Assembly (NCBI GenBank): GCA_947247005.1
Contig: OX365944.1
Location: 8,692,501 to 8,756,500, forward strand
Origin: Spisula solida
Lineage: Eukaryota; Mollusca; Bivalvia; Venerida; Mactridae
Direction: 5' to 3'
DNA length: 64,000 nucleotides
In this document: positions 1 to 11,689 of the stretch, piece after piece
Layout of the letters: the number at the start of each line of letters is the position of its first letter
How positions within the stretch are numbered: position 1 is the stretch's first letter
Program-made: the position numbers and the translations under genes
Notes under the pieces: model-generated
The model's database searches: none
Told to the model about the DNA's origin: nothing
What the model saw: only the letters and a program-made list of their open reading frames with translations

Positions 1-933
1 TTATTGTGAAACTGTTCGTTAAAAAGATATTTTTGCAGATCCACCGGGCCAATATCGAACTTGTTTCGTAATATAAAAATGACGTGTTCATCAAATGTCC
101 TGGCTGTATAACTATTTTTAGAAACTTCAGACCAGGGTCACGTGATGGTTTTATCAATGAATCGTATATCGTCTGCAAAGTACTCTTATGCAATCATATG
201 GTGTGGCTATACTAGCCCTTTCTATAGATGTATCACGCTGTGAGGGAAGTGATTACAAGGCGGTACTGTAGAATCTGATAAATAGGCGCGTAGTATTATT
301 TTAAAGCCACTTTTGATATACGCATTCAATACACGTATTACATATAAATTAATATGCCCCTTTTTACAATTATTTAGATACCCAACATGCCTATATAGTC
401 ACATATGCCTATTTTGACATTTAAGACAAGATCGGCAGTAAAGAAAACGAACATTAAACGTGTAAAGTCGGTTTAAGCTTTAGTAGCAGCAACCAGATCG
501 CCTCCCAACAGCACTCTCAGTGCTTTGATTGTAATTGTCGCGACATTTCCTGTACGATACTAGTATTAATCTGTGCGCATGCAAACATGTGCGCATGCAT
601 TGAAGACGTCAAATACCAATTGGATCATTTATATATTTGCTGAAATATTCTTTTCTGAAAATGTATTAAACATGGCCAAATCGAGTACAAAAAGGTGATA
701 GAAAATCGGACATTGAATGCATCACTCAACTTAACCAGCCGAGCACAGAAAACATAACACAACATCACATAACAGAACTGGCGAGAAAATGAACTTAACC
801 GCTGAAAGCCCAAGTCCCAACTGCCAGCAATCAACTCCCTCAATATGACCCGCCAGTCCTGTCACACATTGTTCTCAACATAGATTTTATACTACTTTAT
901 ACATTTACTACATGTTGTCAATAATTTTTACAG
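1..933. other. Intron 1 sequence of MIEAP-like copy A
   Basis: This stretch matches 45,135-46,067 of copy B closely and lies upstream of the first visible exon. It ends in a pyrimidine-rich acceptor (TTTTTACAG, ending at 933). No RNA gene, repeat array or conserved reading frame was seen; the small open frames are interrupted or shifted between the two copies. Confidence 0.6.
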
Positions 934-3900
934 CCGAGTGGTATGGCTAACTAGGAAGAATTATGAAACTATGGGAGATATGATGTCAGAGGTCATGGCA
1001 TTGAAGAAACAAATCATATCATTGAAGGAAGAAGTCCAAGACGAACGCTCGGAGAAAGAGCAGGCACTGACAAGGTCACCAAACATGATTACATCGTCTT
1101 ATTTTATAACTTGGCTGGTATTTATAAAGCTTCTTAGTGGAAAACTTAGATATTTTGACTTAAGTAAAAAATTTACAAAGCACATATTTCCTGAAAATTG
1201 AAGAATAGCTCATGTTTCCTAAGTGATTATAGTAGCTCTCTACATAATGCATAGAATGTATGTAAATAATTCATAATCAGAATTGTATTATTAAGCTGAT
1301 ACACTGAAGGAAATTTTAAGATTTAAAGAAAATTCTTAGTTTTCTACTAAGATGCTTTATAAATACCAGCCCTGTTTTATTTAACTATTTATTTTACTTC
1401 ATTTGTAACGTTACCATGTAATCGTCCAATATATTCCCGTATTGTACACTCTATCGTCCAGTATAGTATTATATTGCCATATTATATATCTATCAAACGA
1501 TTAGGTAACAAATGTGACCTCTAGTGACTTCACAATGATTTGACCTTGTGACCTGATGTTTGACCCCGGATGACCCAATATCGAACTTGACCTAGATTAT
1601 GTTAACATTATGTTAACATGGTCATTATGACCAAGTTTAATAAAGATTAGGTCAAAATTGTGACCTCTAGTGACTACACAAGGTTTTTCCATGATTTGAC
1701 CTTGTGACCTAGTTTTTTAACCCGGATGACCCAATATCGAACTTGACCTATATTTTGTTGAGATGATCATTGTGACTAAGTTTCATAAAGATGAGGTCGA
1801 AATTGTGACCTCTAAAGCCTACACAACGTTTTTCTATGATTTGACCTTGTGACCTAGTTTTTGATCTCGGATAACCAAATATCGAACTTGAACTAGATTT
1901 GGTTGACAAATTCATTGTGACCAAGTTTCATAAAGATTAGGTCAGAATTGTGACCTCTAGTGACTACACAAGGTTTTTCCATGATTTGACCTTGTGACCT
2001 AGTTTTTTAACCCGGATGACCCAATATCGAACTTGACCTAGATTTTGTTGAGATGATCATTGTGACTAAGTTTCATAAAGATGAGGTCGAAATTGTGACC
2101 TCTAAAGCTGTTACGTAGTCCTTATGAGTTGGTAATGAACGTAACGCTCGTGTTCGTATAGTGGCTTTATTCATATAGTTCATATACATAGTACTTCGCA
2201 GGTCCAACAGCATAAGTCAACTTTTCATACTTTAAACACAATGTTCAGGCTTATGGCCCAAGCTACTCGCTTGTTGACGACCCACACCTAACTCGTCTCT
2301 AACTCAACTCCACTGACTCTCTACTAAACCCAAACTCTTAACTGAACTTCTCAGTAACATGGTCTATGGTATATTTGACCAGCCCATACATATATTACGA
2401 AAACACTTCCTTGACAAGTGTATGCCCAAGGCTGTCTTGTTTTAGTGTATGGACATCGAAATATATTGACATACATAACTTAGTACAAATCTATATTTAT
2501 GCACGGTCAATAATAAGGTACATTGGAATTAATATTATATAATTAGCTATCCCTCAATCATTACACTACAAAGCCTACACAAAGTGTTTCTATGATTTGA
2601 CCTTGTGACCTAGTTTTTGATCTCGGACGACTAAATATCGTACTTGACCTCGATTTTGTTGACAAATTCATTGTGACCAAGTTTAATAAAGATTAGGTCA
2701 AAATTGTGACCTCTAGTGACTACACAAGGTTTTTCTATGATTTGACCTTGTGACCTAGTTTATGACCCTGGATGACCCAATGTCGAACTTGACCTAGATT
2801 TTGTTAACATAATTATTGTGACAAAGTTTCATAAAGATTAGGCTGAATTGTGACCTCTAGTGACTACACAAGGTTTTTCTATGATTTGACCTTGTGACGT
2901 AGTTTTTGAACCCGGATGACACGATATCGAACTTGGTCTAGCGTTTGTTGAGATGATCATTGTGACCAAGTTTCATAATGATTAGGCTAAAACTGTGACC
3001 TCTAGTGTCTACACAAGTAAATTGTGGACGGACGGACGAAGAGTGATCAAAAAAGCTCACTCTGTCACTTTGTGTTACACTGGGGCTAACTACCCACTCC
3101 ATATATTGTGATAGGGCCCTCAGTGATTTTAACTGTTTCATAAATATTGGCCGTCTATCCTATCTAATATTGAATTCCTGCCGTCGAATACTATATAATC
3201 CCATATTGGACAGAAGGTCACCAGAACGAGGCCAATGTAATACATTATGTCCTGTCCGAGACACTTAAATTATGTGTGGTCACAAAAGCTTCCATTAACG
3301 TTGTATTCACTCCGAACCCATGTACTTTCCGTCTACAAGCTAACAAACTATCACGGCCCCTATGAATTATTCGGGTACAATGTACGAGGGTCGTTCATTT
3401 AATACCCGGACGATCGCCATAGCGCTTGATTGAAGCATGCAATATTGTAATAAATGTTCGTTTAATAAGACGTACACAACAACTTGATAATTCGACAAAA
3501 CTAGGTATAATGTTATCCAACCGAACACAAACCTTTGTTACTATAGTAACCCAACTAAGGACTACCCGGCCCAACCCAAGTTTTCAGTGAAATGAAGAGT
3601 GTTGATATAGAGAAACTCGGGTCACTGTCCGGTGAGAACAATGTTATCAGGCGAGGTGATATCGTCCAGGTGGCGAGCCTTTGGCAAGTCACCCCGGACG
3701 ATATCGCCGAGTCTGATAACATTGTTCGATCCGGACAGTGACCCGAGTTTCTATTTATCATGCAACCAGCACCACGGAACAAGTAAGGGGCGTAATTCCT
3801 CATATTTTAAAGTTACAACCGAGTTGTGGGTTTTAGTAGATCCAGTAAACCAGCCGATTAACACAATTCAATGTGCTTCCGCGAAACAAAATAGTTCTCA

Positions 3901-6900
3901 ATTCTACGCTGCTTAACAAAAGAAATATTAAAAAATAAAATATTTCAATTATATATTCAGAAAGGGAAATCTTAGTAAAGGATATTACCAAATAACTACA
4001 TTGTGTCATAATAGTAGAATAAAATTTCGCTCATGAATTTATGAAGTTTTTTGAATGAATCAACAATGACGTACGGTCGTTTACTACGTCATAAATCCTT
4101 CTGTTATTCTTAACAATGCCTTGGAATAAATACAAACGTGGACTATGTGAAACACTGGGGTGTTTGCGGTAACTGTCAGTGCAAAATTGAATTCCGGACG
4201 GGGGAAATAACTTCAAGAATGAACAGTTTATACAAGCTTACTCGTCTTAGTCAAGTTGGTGGGTGGAGAATGGCAGTTGGGAGACCTCAATGCTTGGAAA
4301 ATCGATGGAAATAGAATATGGTAAGACATTGATCTTGTTGAAGTGCCTATTATATTGTTTTATGTTTTACCTATGTATGAACCATATCTACACTGAATCT
4401 AACAGTGATATAACTGACCCACTTAGTCTTAAGATTCGCCAAAAATTTCCGACTTTTTTCATTTTCAATGATTTTGTATGCGCATCGTATTGAGTCTTCA
4501 AATGAGTTCAAAATTGCATTTTGTCCAGTGTATTTGATGTGGAACCGTTGTCTATGCATACTCTTTTATGTTTATTTATCTTTGATGATCCTACGCCAGT
4601 GGATTTATGTGTGTTTATTGTTTTTTTCAGGGCCTTTCCCAAACGATTGACCCGTGGATGACCCGTATGAATTCAAGAAAAAATACACTGGCGTAGCCCT
4701 ACATGGCGAAGAAATATTGCTGATGTTGGTTGTAAATCTAAACTTTGAATAAATATTAGCTATCAAATGTATATTTTTGTAGTTTTCAATAATATGTAGG
4801 TCAGTTTTAGACGGAATGAGAAATGGGAAAATAGTCCGTGATTTGTGGGCGGAGCCAAAAAGTGTTCTCAGGCTACTAGCAGCCTATTGACCTGAGAACA
4901 CATACTGTTCTCAGGTCATGTGTTATCAGGCAGTTACCATGGCAGTTGCATGATAAATAACAGGGTGCGTAGTATAGTTGCCAATTTTCAATTAAAACAT
5001 CATATAACGTTATGGCTACATCTACGTTATGTTATATAACGTTTGATGTCATTTCCGTAATGTTACTGTGCGTGAAGCGCTGGCTACATCTACGTTATGC
5101 TATATAACGTTTGACGTCATTTCTGTACTGTAACTGTGTGTGAAGCGCTGTTTAGTGACAACGGATGAATGGTAAATGTGTGTGCTCGTGTGACTTTATG
5201 GCTCAAAAACGATGGTCAAATAGAGAAAAAGTGTCACATTTTAGGAGCGAAAATGGCGTAACGTCACAATATTTTGACGTCGACTCGGGCCGACTCGCGT
5301 TACATGTACTTAATAAAACACTAATATTATGTAAACCCTTCGTGGCAACAAGTTGAAATTTCGTATGTGAATTAAGGAATGGTGTGAATGTATTCCTGTA
5401 CGTTTTCATTATTATCGGTCCACCAGTTTTCCAGCAATATCGATCGTCCGGGTATTAAATACTATCAGAAAACCAGCGGGTACCACCTAACCGCCCGGAG
5501 AGTTATCACATAGAAGAAATACAAATATGCCCTAGTACATAGCGCAAGATTGGCGATTGTCATTATGTATTATTTCATTCATCAATCTTCGCGGGACTTT
5601 AAAGATGTCTGCACATGATGACACCCCAAATACAGTACAACCTCTCCAAATCAGCCCTCTGTAGAACAACAACCTCTCTGATAAAAACACCGTATAAACA
5701 GCTGGCATTTACTCAAATATTATATGTAGAGCAACAACTAGTACACAACGTCCAAAAAATGCATCTCCTAAAGGGGGTTGCTGAACAGAGGTTGTACTGT
5801 ATACATAATAACTATATATAAATGTACATTAAAGGTTGAGTAGCATTGCATCGAGTCGAGTCAGAGATGGAAACCCGAATGTGGTTGATCTCAGTGACCA
5901 GAATCGTCCAGGAAAACTAGGAGAACAATATTCTGAACTGTATGATAATGAATGGACAGATGCTTACAATGTCATAGATGAACTAAAGCGATGCACCTCC
6001 CCGCAGATTATACAGATACTGCTACAGATACTGCTGGTTAGTATAATAACTCTATGATATTGAATGGACAGGTACTTATAATGCCATAGTGGAACTTAAA
6101 CTGTGCACCTCCCCACAGATCATAAATTTTACAAACTGCTACCAATACTGCTGGTTAGTATAACTAACATTATCTCAATTGGTTGACCGCCTAACATGGT
6201 TATTTAAAGTCGCAGGTCATTTGTCAATCTGGCAGGAAAAACACCCAATGACCATGTACTTGTGTATAACGCTGTCGAACGCAAACAAACAAACAACAAA
6301 AGTACACTGAACGATGTTTCATCTCCAACCTTGCTCATTATTAATAACACTACTGTCACAAACAAACAAACAAACAAACAATAGTCCAGTGAGACTGCCT
6401 GCAACTAAGTCGTCTACATATAGAACAACTGTTTTCATCGTCAGCCTTGCTCATTATTAATATCACTGTGTCTGTATTCTGCACCATTTTACACACTTTG
6501 TAAAATTTAGTTAGGTTTATTTGTATTTCAGAAATGTTTCGAAATATGTAAGGCTACTGCTGACCAGCAGTTAGATGGGATAAGAACGGAGTTAACAAAT
6601 ATTATTTCACAAGTAGCAAAGGTAAATATTGAAGTAAATATATGTAGTAATTAGCACGTATAACCTAGTCAATTGCACATATTATTTTCAACGGGCTATT
6701 TCGGTATACTTTAACGGCAAGTACAATATTTGTATAAAAAACTAAAACCCATTGATTCAAACTCACCATGTAGTTGATACTCGACACTATTGCTATAATC
6801 AATATAGAGTAGAGCAGACATTGCAGAAGATGTTGGTCTCCAAGGACCATGGCAATGGGAATATATTCAGTATCGTTGTTGTCTAGTTTCGGCTGATGTA

Positions 6901-9432
6901 TCTCAAGTATAGATCGTATAGCTTCAACAATATAACTGACAAACTTTTGTGCTATTATACACTTATTTATGTCTCATCCACATGTATAATTATAAAACAA
7001 CATCATTATATAGATCTACTAACAAATAAAATATGTTGCCATTCTGACTAGAATTATAAGAGACTAGCAACATATTAATATATATGTACTCATAAGAACC
7101 AACCATTTTACAACAAAAATTCAAAACTATCTATAAAGTCCCAAGTTTAATTGTGTAAAAGTCTCAGATGATGAGTGTGTGTAAAAAAATAAAAGTATAT
7201 TTACACAAATAGCTTGGTGAATTTTAGAGAGAATAAACTATACTGGAAAATATTTAATTATTAATCTAGTAACTATGGACTAATTTGTTAGATTTCATAA
7301 AGCATACACGATGTATTACAATTACCTACAGTTAACATTTAAAACATTTAAAACACAGGTATTAAAAACCAAATAGATAAAAAAAACGTTAAAAAACACA
7401 TTATCATTTGTATAAAAAGTCATTTCTAGTTTCTAAATCATAAAACATGTTTTGATACTGATTTTGATCATATTCACATTTATTCAGACAGTACAAGTAT
7501 TACCTTATTGTGCTCAGTAAGATTCAAGTAATTGCCATTTACCTCATATGCCTTACATATGTATACTTACAGGACTCAAAGACAGCCATAGATGACATGA
7601 TGTATAGGGTGAAGGAAGAGAGGAAGTTATATGCTGTGAAACAGACACCAGACTTTCAAATGGTATTGATCTTGTTGATGATCTATTGTTGACGGTTATT
7701 GGCAGCTTGGTGGCGATTTGGACAGTTTTAAAATATGACGCGAAAATTTCAGAGGCAATGCTTGTCAAATGTGATATACATCAGTTGAAAAATACACTCG
7801 ATATCTGTCTCAAAGTTTACAGTAGTTGGAACAAATACACAGTCTTACCATGCTAGTGTTTGAGAAAACTATGACAGGGGCTTAAAAGTAATAAAAATAT
7901 GTTTCGTAGTCATTTGTGTAATAGTGTGTATAGGATTTAATTACTTATAGGAGAGAAACTTGTGTAATAGCCGACTATCTCAGTCGGTAGATCATTCGCT
8001 CTGTTAGCGAAGGGTCCCGTGTTCGAGCCCCGATCAGGTTGCACATTTTTTCACCCTGTTGCATTCGTTTGTAGGATTATATGTCAGTAAGATAAGAGAT
8101 AAGATATTGTTTATTTCCAATTTTGGGCCCACATACGGGCATACAATTTTGACATATATAAATGGCCTAAAGTTTCAAAATATGTATTAACCATCATTAA
8201 CAACAACTAAGAGAAAGAAACAAAAACTACCTAAAGCTAAATTCTAATGCAGGCAGACTAAATCATCTAGCATATTAATTAACAACATTACAGTCAAATA
8301 AAGAACAATTAATGATTGAAAAAAAGAAGACTAGTTCACATATTATTGCAACAGAAGGTATACATTTGACTAGACCATAATTATGTTAAATGATTTTAAA
8401 TTAATCATATGTTCGTTAAACTTTTTCTTTTCTGAAAGCAATCGAAGATATACTTTGACGAATACGTTATAACATCTTTATTATCATTTCACAGTAGCCA
8501 AATACATTTCTACTATTAAGTGTATCAAAACTTTGTCAGTACGTCGATATACACTGATCTCTGCGTCTTGTACAATTTGACAGTGGTCTTTACTTGCTTT
8601 ATGCTTAGAAGATAGATAAATAGCTCGATACGATACAGTAAACAACACTTTTAGTGGACTTCTACTTACTAAAATGTACATTTTTCTGGTTTTCACTGAT
8701 CTACATCTTGGTTACACGATCGTGCCATCTTGGTTACACGATCGTGCCATCTCGGTTACACGATCGTATCATCGTGGTTACACGATCGTGCCATCGTTGT
8801 TACACGATCGTGCCATCGTGGTTACATTATCGTGCCATCGTTGTTACACGATCGTGCCTTTCCGTTTTCCTCATCGTGCCATCGTAGTTACACCATCGTG
8901 CCATCGTATGTCCTATTTGAAAACAAAAAATGATAATAATGAATTAGCGGATACACAAACAAACATAATCGACTTCGTTTCACAAGAATAAAGTATGTAG
9001 GATACGATTGGTACACAGCAAATACATACGACGTATTGAAGTGTATCGTATACATATTCGATGTTGAACATAATGTTGCTAAATTTGGTGTGATCACTGG
9101 TATACTGTATAATAATCTTGATTAATCTTTCAATTATTTCTCTACTTTAGGTGAGGCAGATGCTTACAACAGCTGATATTGTAGATGATGGTGTATTAAA
9201 CATGGAACCAGTACGACTGTTCACTCAATCGTGTGTCAGGTTGTGTTGGTTAATGGTAGTACAGGACCCACCGATGGCATTACTCCTCAAACCCCGAGGA
9301 GGCGCTGACCAATGCTACCATGCGTACTTAACCCGAGGAAAAAATATGATGTATCTGGTTTGGCCGACTTTGTTGCTACACGAGGATGGGCCTCTCGTCT
9401 TCAAGGGTATTGCCGAATTTGGAAATAGTTGA
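934..9432 (+). CDS. MIEAP (mitochondria-eating protein)-like gene, copy A, 5'-incomplete
   Basis: Exons read by splice signals and phase: 934-1074, 5865-6036, 6532-6621, 7573-7662, 9151-9432 (stop TGA 9430-9432). The phases join without a break (2+1, 0, 0, 0). The first exon seen encodes a coiled coil (SEVMALKKQIISLKEEVQ). The second contains QYSELYDNEWTDAY, followed by two 30-codon exons. The last exon encodes the conserved C-terminal block, with CWLMVVQDPP, YLVWPTLLLHEDGPLVFKG and the stop. These motifs fit the MIEAP/SPATA18 family, which in vertebrates acts in mitochondrial quality control; bivalves are known for many MIEAP-like genes. The first coding exon must lie left of position 1, by analogy with copy B. 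Compared with B, exon 934-1074 lacks 39 bp (13 codons, in frame). The donor after 1074 (GTCACC) is weak. Family assignment is from memory of motifs; function in this animal is inferred. Confidence 0.7.
1113..1371. mobile_element. MITE with 37-bp inverted ends, present only in copy A
   Basis: The ends GGCTGGTATTTATAAAGC and, inverted, GCTTTATAAATACCAGCC (with further pairing out to about 37 bp, few mismatches) bound a 259-bp AT-rich segment with no coding capacity. Copy B reads straight across this site (near 46,279), so the insertion postdates the duplication or was lost from B. A clean target duplication was not resolved. Confidence 0.75.
1505..3066 (+). mobile_element. Pearl-like element: 145-bp tandem core repeats plus GGAC microsatellite
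   Basis: A unit beginning TGACCTCTAGTGACTACACA recurs at 1515, 1661, 1806, 1951 and 2096, then resumes after a 460-bp insert. The period is 145-146 bp. The array ends in GGACGGACGGACG and a GCTCACTCTGTCACTTTGTG arm. Core repeats, an ACGG-type microsatellite and a 3' hairpin are the layout of molluscan pearl-related non-autonomous elements. In this copy the second hairpin arm (present in copy B at 47,190-47,208) is deleted. It sits in an intron of the MIEAP-like gene. Confidence 0.75.
2109..2565 (-). mobile_element. Solo-LTR-like insertion inside the pearl array
   Basis: A 457-bp insert running TGTTACGTAG...AATCATTACA interrupts one core repeat. The pentamer AAAGC flanks it on both sides (2104-2108 and 2570-2574), with four extra bases (CTAC) before the right copy. 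Copy B has no insert here. TG...CA ends, size and flanking repeat fit a solo LTR. Read on the minus strand it starts TGTAATGATTGAGG and has a TATA-like CATAAATATAG. No internal coding sequence; family unknown. Confidence 0.55.
3612..3751. repeat. Large hairpin: 56-bp inverted arms
   Basis: The left arm (3612-3667, starting GAAACTCGGGTCACTGTCCG) pairs with the right arm (3696-3751, ending GACCCGAGTTTC) with few mismatches around a 28-bp loop. It marks the left edge of a segment missing from copy B. Confidence 0.85.
3617..4958. mobile_element. 1.34-kb copy-A-specific segment bounded by hairpins
   Basis: Copy B reads GTTGATATAACAGGG where copy A has GTTGATATAGAGAAACTCGG ... GATAAATAACAGGG, so the segment is inserted in A or deleted in B. 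Its left edge is the 56-bp-arm hairpin. Its right edge (4,863-4,945) has two further inverted pieces containing TGTTCTCAGG and TTATCAGGCAG, which echo the left hairpin. No transposase frame is visible. It could be a fold-back type non-autonomous element. Confidence 0.5.
5014..5149 (+). repeat. 68-bp tandem duplication
   Basis: GGCTACATCTACGTTATG with the palindrome GTTATATAAC and the CGTGAAGCGCT end occurs twice with a 68-bp spacing (5014 and 5082). The same doublet is present in copy B (about 47,802-47,937), so it predates the duplication. Confidence 0.8.
5633..5799. mobile_element. 167-bp pogo/Tc1-like MITE
   Basis: The ends CAGTACAACCTCT and AGAGGTTGTACTG are inverted and flanked by TA on both sides (5631-5632, 5800-5801). 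The interior has GTAGAGCAACAAC-type inverted pieces and no coding capacity. The same element sits at the matching site in copy B (48,416-48,587), and a relative lies in the transporter's first intron (54,654-54,828). Confidence 0.8.
6060..6166 (+). pseudogene. Decayed duplicate of a MIEAP-like exon end
   Basis: This segment (GAATGGACAGGTACTTATAATGCC...) is a diverged tandem copy of 5,945-6,055, the 3' part of exon 5865-6036 with its donor region. Translation gives EWTGTYNAIVELKLCTSPQII before losing sense. It is probably not spliced in, as no matching acceptor was seen. Copy B has the same doublet, so the exon duplication is older than the segmental duplication. Confidence 0.75.
7969..8045 (+). 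tRNA. tRNA-like sequence, copy A, degraded
   Basis: GCCGACTATCTCAGTCGG...TTCGAGCCC folds as a partial cloverleaf. The anticodon stem is TTCGC/GCGAA with loop TCTGTTA, so the anticodon position reads TGT (Thr-type, tentative). The T-stem is broken (CCGTG against CCGAT) and the B box starts TGTTCGA rather than GGTTCGA. The acceptor arms pair poorly. It is probably a tRNA-derived pseudogene or SINE head rather than a working tRNA; the copy at 50,693 is better preserved. Confidence 0.5.
8703..8915 (+). repeat. 22-bp minisatellite (GGTTACACGATCGTGCCATC)
   Basis: About nine or ten head-to-tail units of a 22-bp motif carrying the palindrome ACGATCGT, degrading towards the right. Copy B keeps about five units (51,420-51,535), so the array length changed after duplication. 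Every frame of the array is open because the unit lacks stops; the resulting reading frames are not taken as genes. Confidence 0.9.
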
Positions 9433-9453
9433 CAACCAAAGAAAGTTGTGCAT

Positions 9454-9459
9454 AATAAA
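9454..9459 (+). terminator. Polyadenylation signal AATAAA, MIEAP-like copy A
   Basis: AATAAA lies 22 bp after the TGA stop, in GTGCATAATAAATGTGTG, followed by GT-rich sequence. Copy B keeps it at 52,293-52,298, and copy C has the same motif near 62,931. Confidence 0.6.
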
Positions 9460-11033
9460 TGTGTGTAATGTTGTAAACCTTCTCTTCGATGAACTGAGAG
9501 TTTTCATGATACTCACTACATACATTTCCTTACGTGAATAATTGCTCTGAAATATTAAATGTACTTGACCAATAATGTTTTACATAACTTCAAATTGTTA
9601 TAAAAATCTAAGCATATATAGTTGGACTGAAAATCATTGAAAATGTAACAGCTACGTCGACCTGACGTAATACTCATACTGACGTCAAATACATGTATGT
9701 ACATTAGTACTTTTATTTGCATAATGCTTTGTGCATAATATATCCAATGGCTAACAAAGACGTATAACCATGGTACTTACATGCCTGTCATAATTTCAGA
9801 AGATATTGACTGGCAAACATTTTTTTTAAATTACAGGATACACTACGTACGGTACACATATCTATCGCTCTACTCTCTATCACAAAACCAAAGCTGTTTC
9901 CTATGCTTCTTACAAGAATAAATGTCTTAGAGCGAATAAGTAAATTTACGAATACAAATAATATGCATGTAGTTTTCTCTATATCTTCAATAGAAATAAC
10001 ACCATTACACTTATTTATTGAACACCCGTGATATGGTAGCGTGCACATTGATCAATATGAATACTATAATTCGCTGGCTTAGAATTAGAAGGTCGTAAGA
10101 ATAATATCAATAGTTTGAGTAAACAAGAAAGAAATGTCTGAAAACTACTCTTTACTTATGGAAAAACAAGTTCTTTAAACTTCAGTTTGGTCAACATGAG
10201 CATTTCCGATTTTCAAGAAAATGGACTCATAAGAAGCGCCAAGATGCAGATTTCCAATATGCATGAGTCTTATAAGATAGTAATTTTAATTCTAAGCCAG
10301 CGAATTATGTATTTTTAAAGAGACACAACTGGAAAACTATAAATCATATATATTCAACGCATATTTTATCTTTTTTTCCATGTATCGCTTGTTAAATGAT
10401 GTGTTTTTCGAATGAAATATATGTAAACTAATCAGGATTTATTTATAGTAAATCACGCGATTTTATAACTGCTGACTCTTCGACAATATTTAACACAGAC
10501 TATGTATATTCTCATTTTAATTAGATACAATATCAGATAGCTAATATTCTATGCATGTTGTTTTCTCTATATCCTCAATTGAATGACGTCCTGAAGTAAT
10601 GAAACTGTTTAATTAATGCGAGATAATATTATTGTCTGTACGATTCTCGTTTAATGTAAGTTTATTAGAATATGATAGTAAAAGTTATGTAATATTTTCA
10701 GGAACTGTTCATAAGAGTATTGTCTTTCTAACGCCATATTATCATAATTTTCATAGTTTTGTCACTAAGCCTGATTTTCGTAGAGAATGGCTCATACATT
10801 TACCGAGGTAAAAACGGAAACTGTTGAGCTTTCACTATTGATGCTGACAAACAACCGACCACAGCAATTTAACGTTAAAAAAGTTGGAACTATTTCATAT
10901 ATTATCATATTTCATTCATAATATGACGTGTTAGCTGTAACCAAATTTTGATTAAACGGGTAAACGATCCCTGAGATTACATTCATGAAATTAGTTTTTT
11001 GATTCCGTGACGCTGTTCAACATAGGTACCATG
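9460..11033. other. 3' flank of MIEAP-like copy A
   Basis: Non-coding sequence shared with copy B (52,299-53,798), and in part with copy C (62,893 onward). The region 10,632-10,792 ends in CTAAGCCTGATTTTCGTAGAGAATGGCTCA, a diverged terminus of the MITE seen intact at 55,317-55,924. No gene was recognised. Confidence 0.6.
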
Positions 11034-11262
11034 TCTGTACGATTCTCGTTTAATGTATGTTTATCAGAATATGAATGTAATATTTTCAGAAAATGTTCAT
11101 AAGAGTATTGTCTTTCTAACGCCATATTATCATAATGTTCTTATACCCGGTTTTCCTGGAAAACGGCTCATTTATCGGTAAAAGCCTGAAATGGTTGAGC
11201 TTTCACTATTGATGCTGACGAACAACCGACCACAGCAATTTAAATGACTAAAAAGTTAAGCT
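11031..11262 (+). repeat. Local direct duplication of 10,632-10,870
   Basis: GTCTGTACGATTCTCGTTTA through CTTTCACTATTGATGCTGAC is repeated from about 400 bp upstream with moderate divergence. Homology with copy B ends where this begins. Confidence 0.75.
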
Positions 11263-11305
11263 AGGGTTATTATTTCGTAAACAAGTAGTTTACATATGCA
11301 ATAGG

Positions 11306-11645
11306 ACAAACAACACCAGACAGCAGTAGAGGTGTACAGTGGACAATGTTCAGTCGCCTGGAAGATCTTGACTTTGCTGATGATCTTGCTGATCTATCAA
11401 CCACCAGCAACCATCTTCAAGAAAAGACCACCTTACTTCATAACGTTGCTAAACAGGCTGGACTAAACATCACTAACAAGAAGAACAAAGTAATGGACAC
11501 AACACTGCTATCCCATGTTACATCACCATCGCCCAACGAGATCAACCATCGATATGATTTCCTCCCTACTTTAATTGCAAGAGAAGTGAAGAGAACAAAA
11601 CCAACATCTGTATCTTGCCTTGATAGACCTGACCAGGGGATTTGA
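11306..11645 (+). pseudogene. Non-LTR retrotransposon RT fragment 1
   Basis: An open frame reads RGVQWTMFSRLEDLDFADDL and continues through KQAGLNITNKKNKVM. This is the FADD active-site region of a LINE reverse transcriptase with its usual downstream QxGLxINxxKTKV block. It is a short fragment: the fingers domain upstream and the thumb and 3' end downstream are missing. It is a dead relic; clade not assigned. Confidence 0.75.
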
Positions 11646-11689
11646 TCTCGTAATAAGCTTAAGCATAATAAGATTGTTCCACGGTGGCA

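Larger units (their letters stand above)
1..11033 (+). repeat. Segmental duplication, copy A
   Basis: Position 1 aligns with 45,135 and the match runs in the same orientation to about 11,033 (53,798 in the other copy). Identity is high throughout, exons and introns alike, and is broken by discrete insertions. Copy A alone has a MITE (1,113-1,371), a solo-LTR-like insert (2,109-2,565), a 1.34-kb segment (3,617-4,958) and extra minisatellite and pearl units. Copy B alone has a retroposon (51,625-51,829). The match starts at the window edge, so the true left end is outside. The unit carries most of a MIEAP-like gene plus its 3' flank. Confidence 0.95.

Noticed and set aside
5165..5356. 63-residue frame after an ATG (MNGKCVCSCDF)
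   Set aside because: In copy B the frame is shifted by an extra A in the run after GGCTC, so coding is not conserved.
5835..5864. Earlier acceptor for the NEWTDAY exon (AAAG/GTTGAG)
   Set aside because: The AG is lost in copy B (AAATG); the acceptor GAGTCAG at 5,864 is present in both copies and has the same phase.
6358..6381. AAAC microsatellite as a functional element
   Set aside because: Simple repeat, slightly longer in copy B (49,147-49,172); nothing beyond length variation.
8654..8991. Overlapping open frames with VTRSCH-type repeats, or a CRISPR-like array
   Set aside because: Contiguous 22-bp minisatellite without spacers in a eukaryotic intron; all three frames are open and lengths differ between duplicates.
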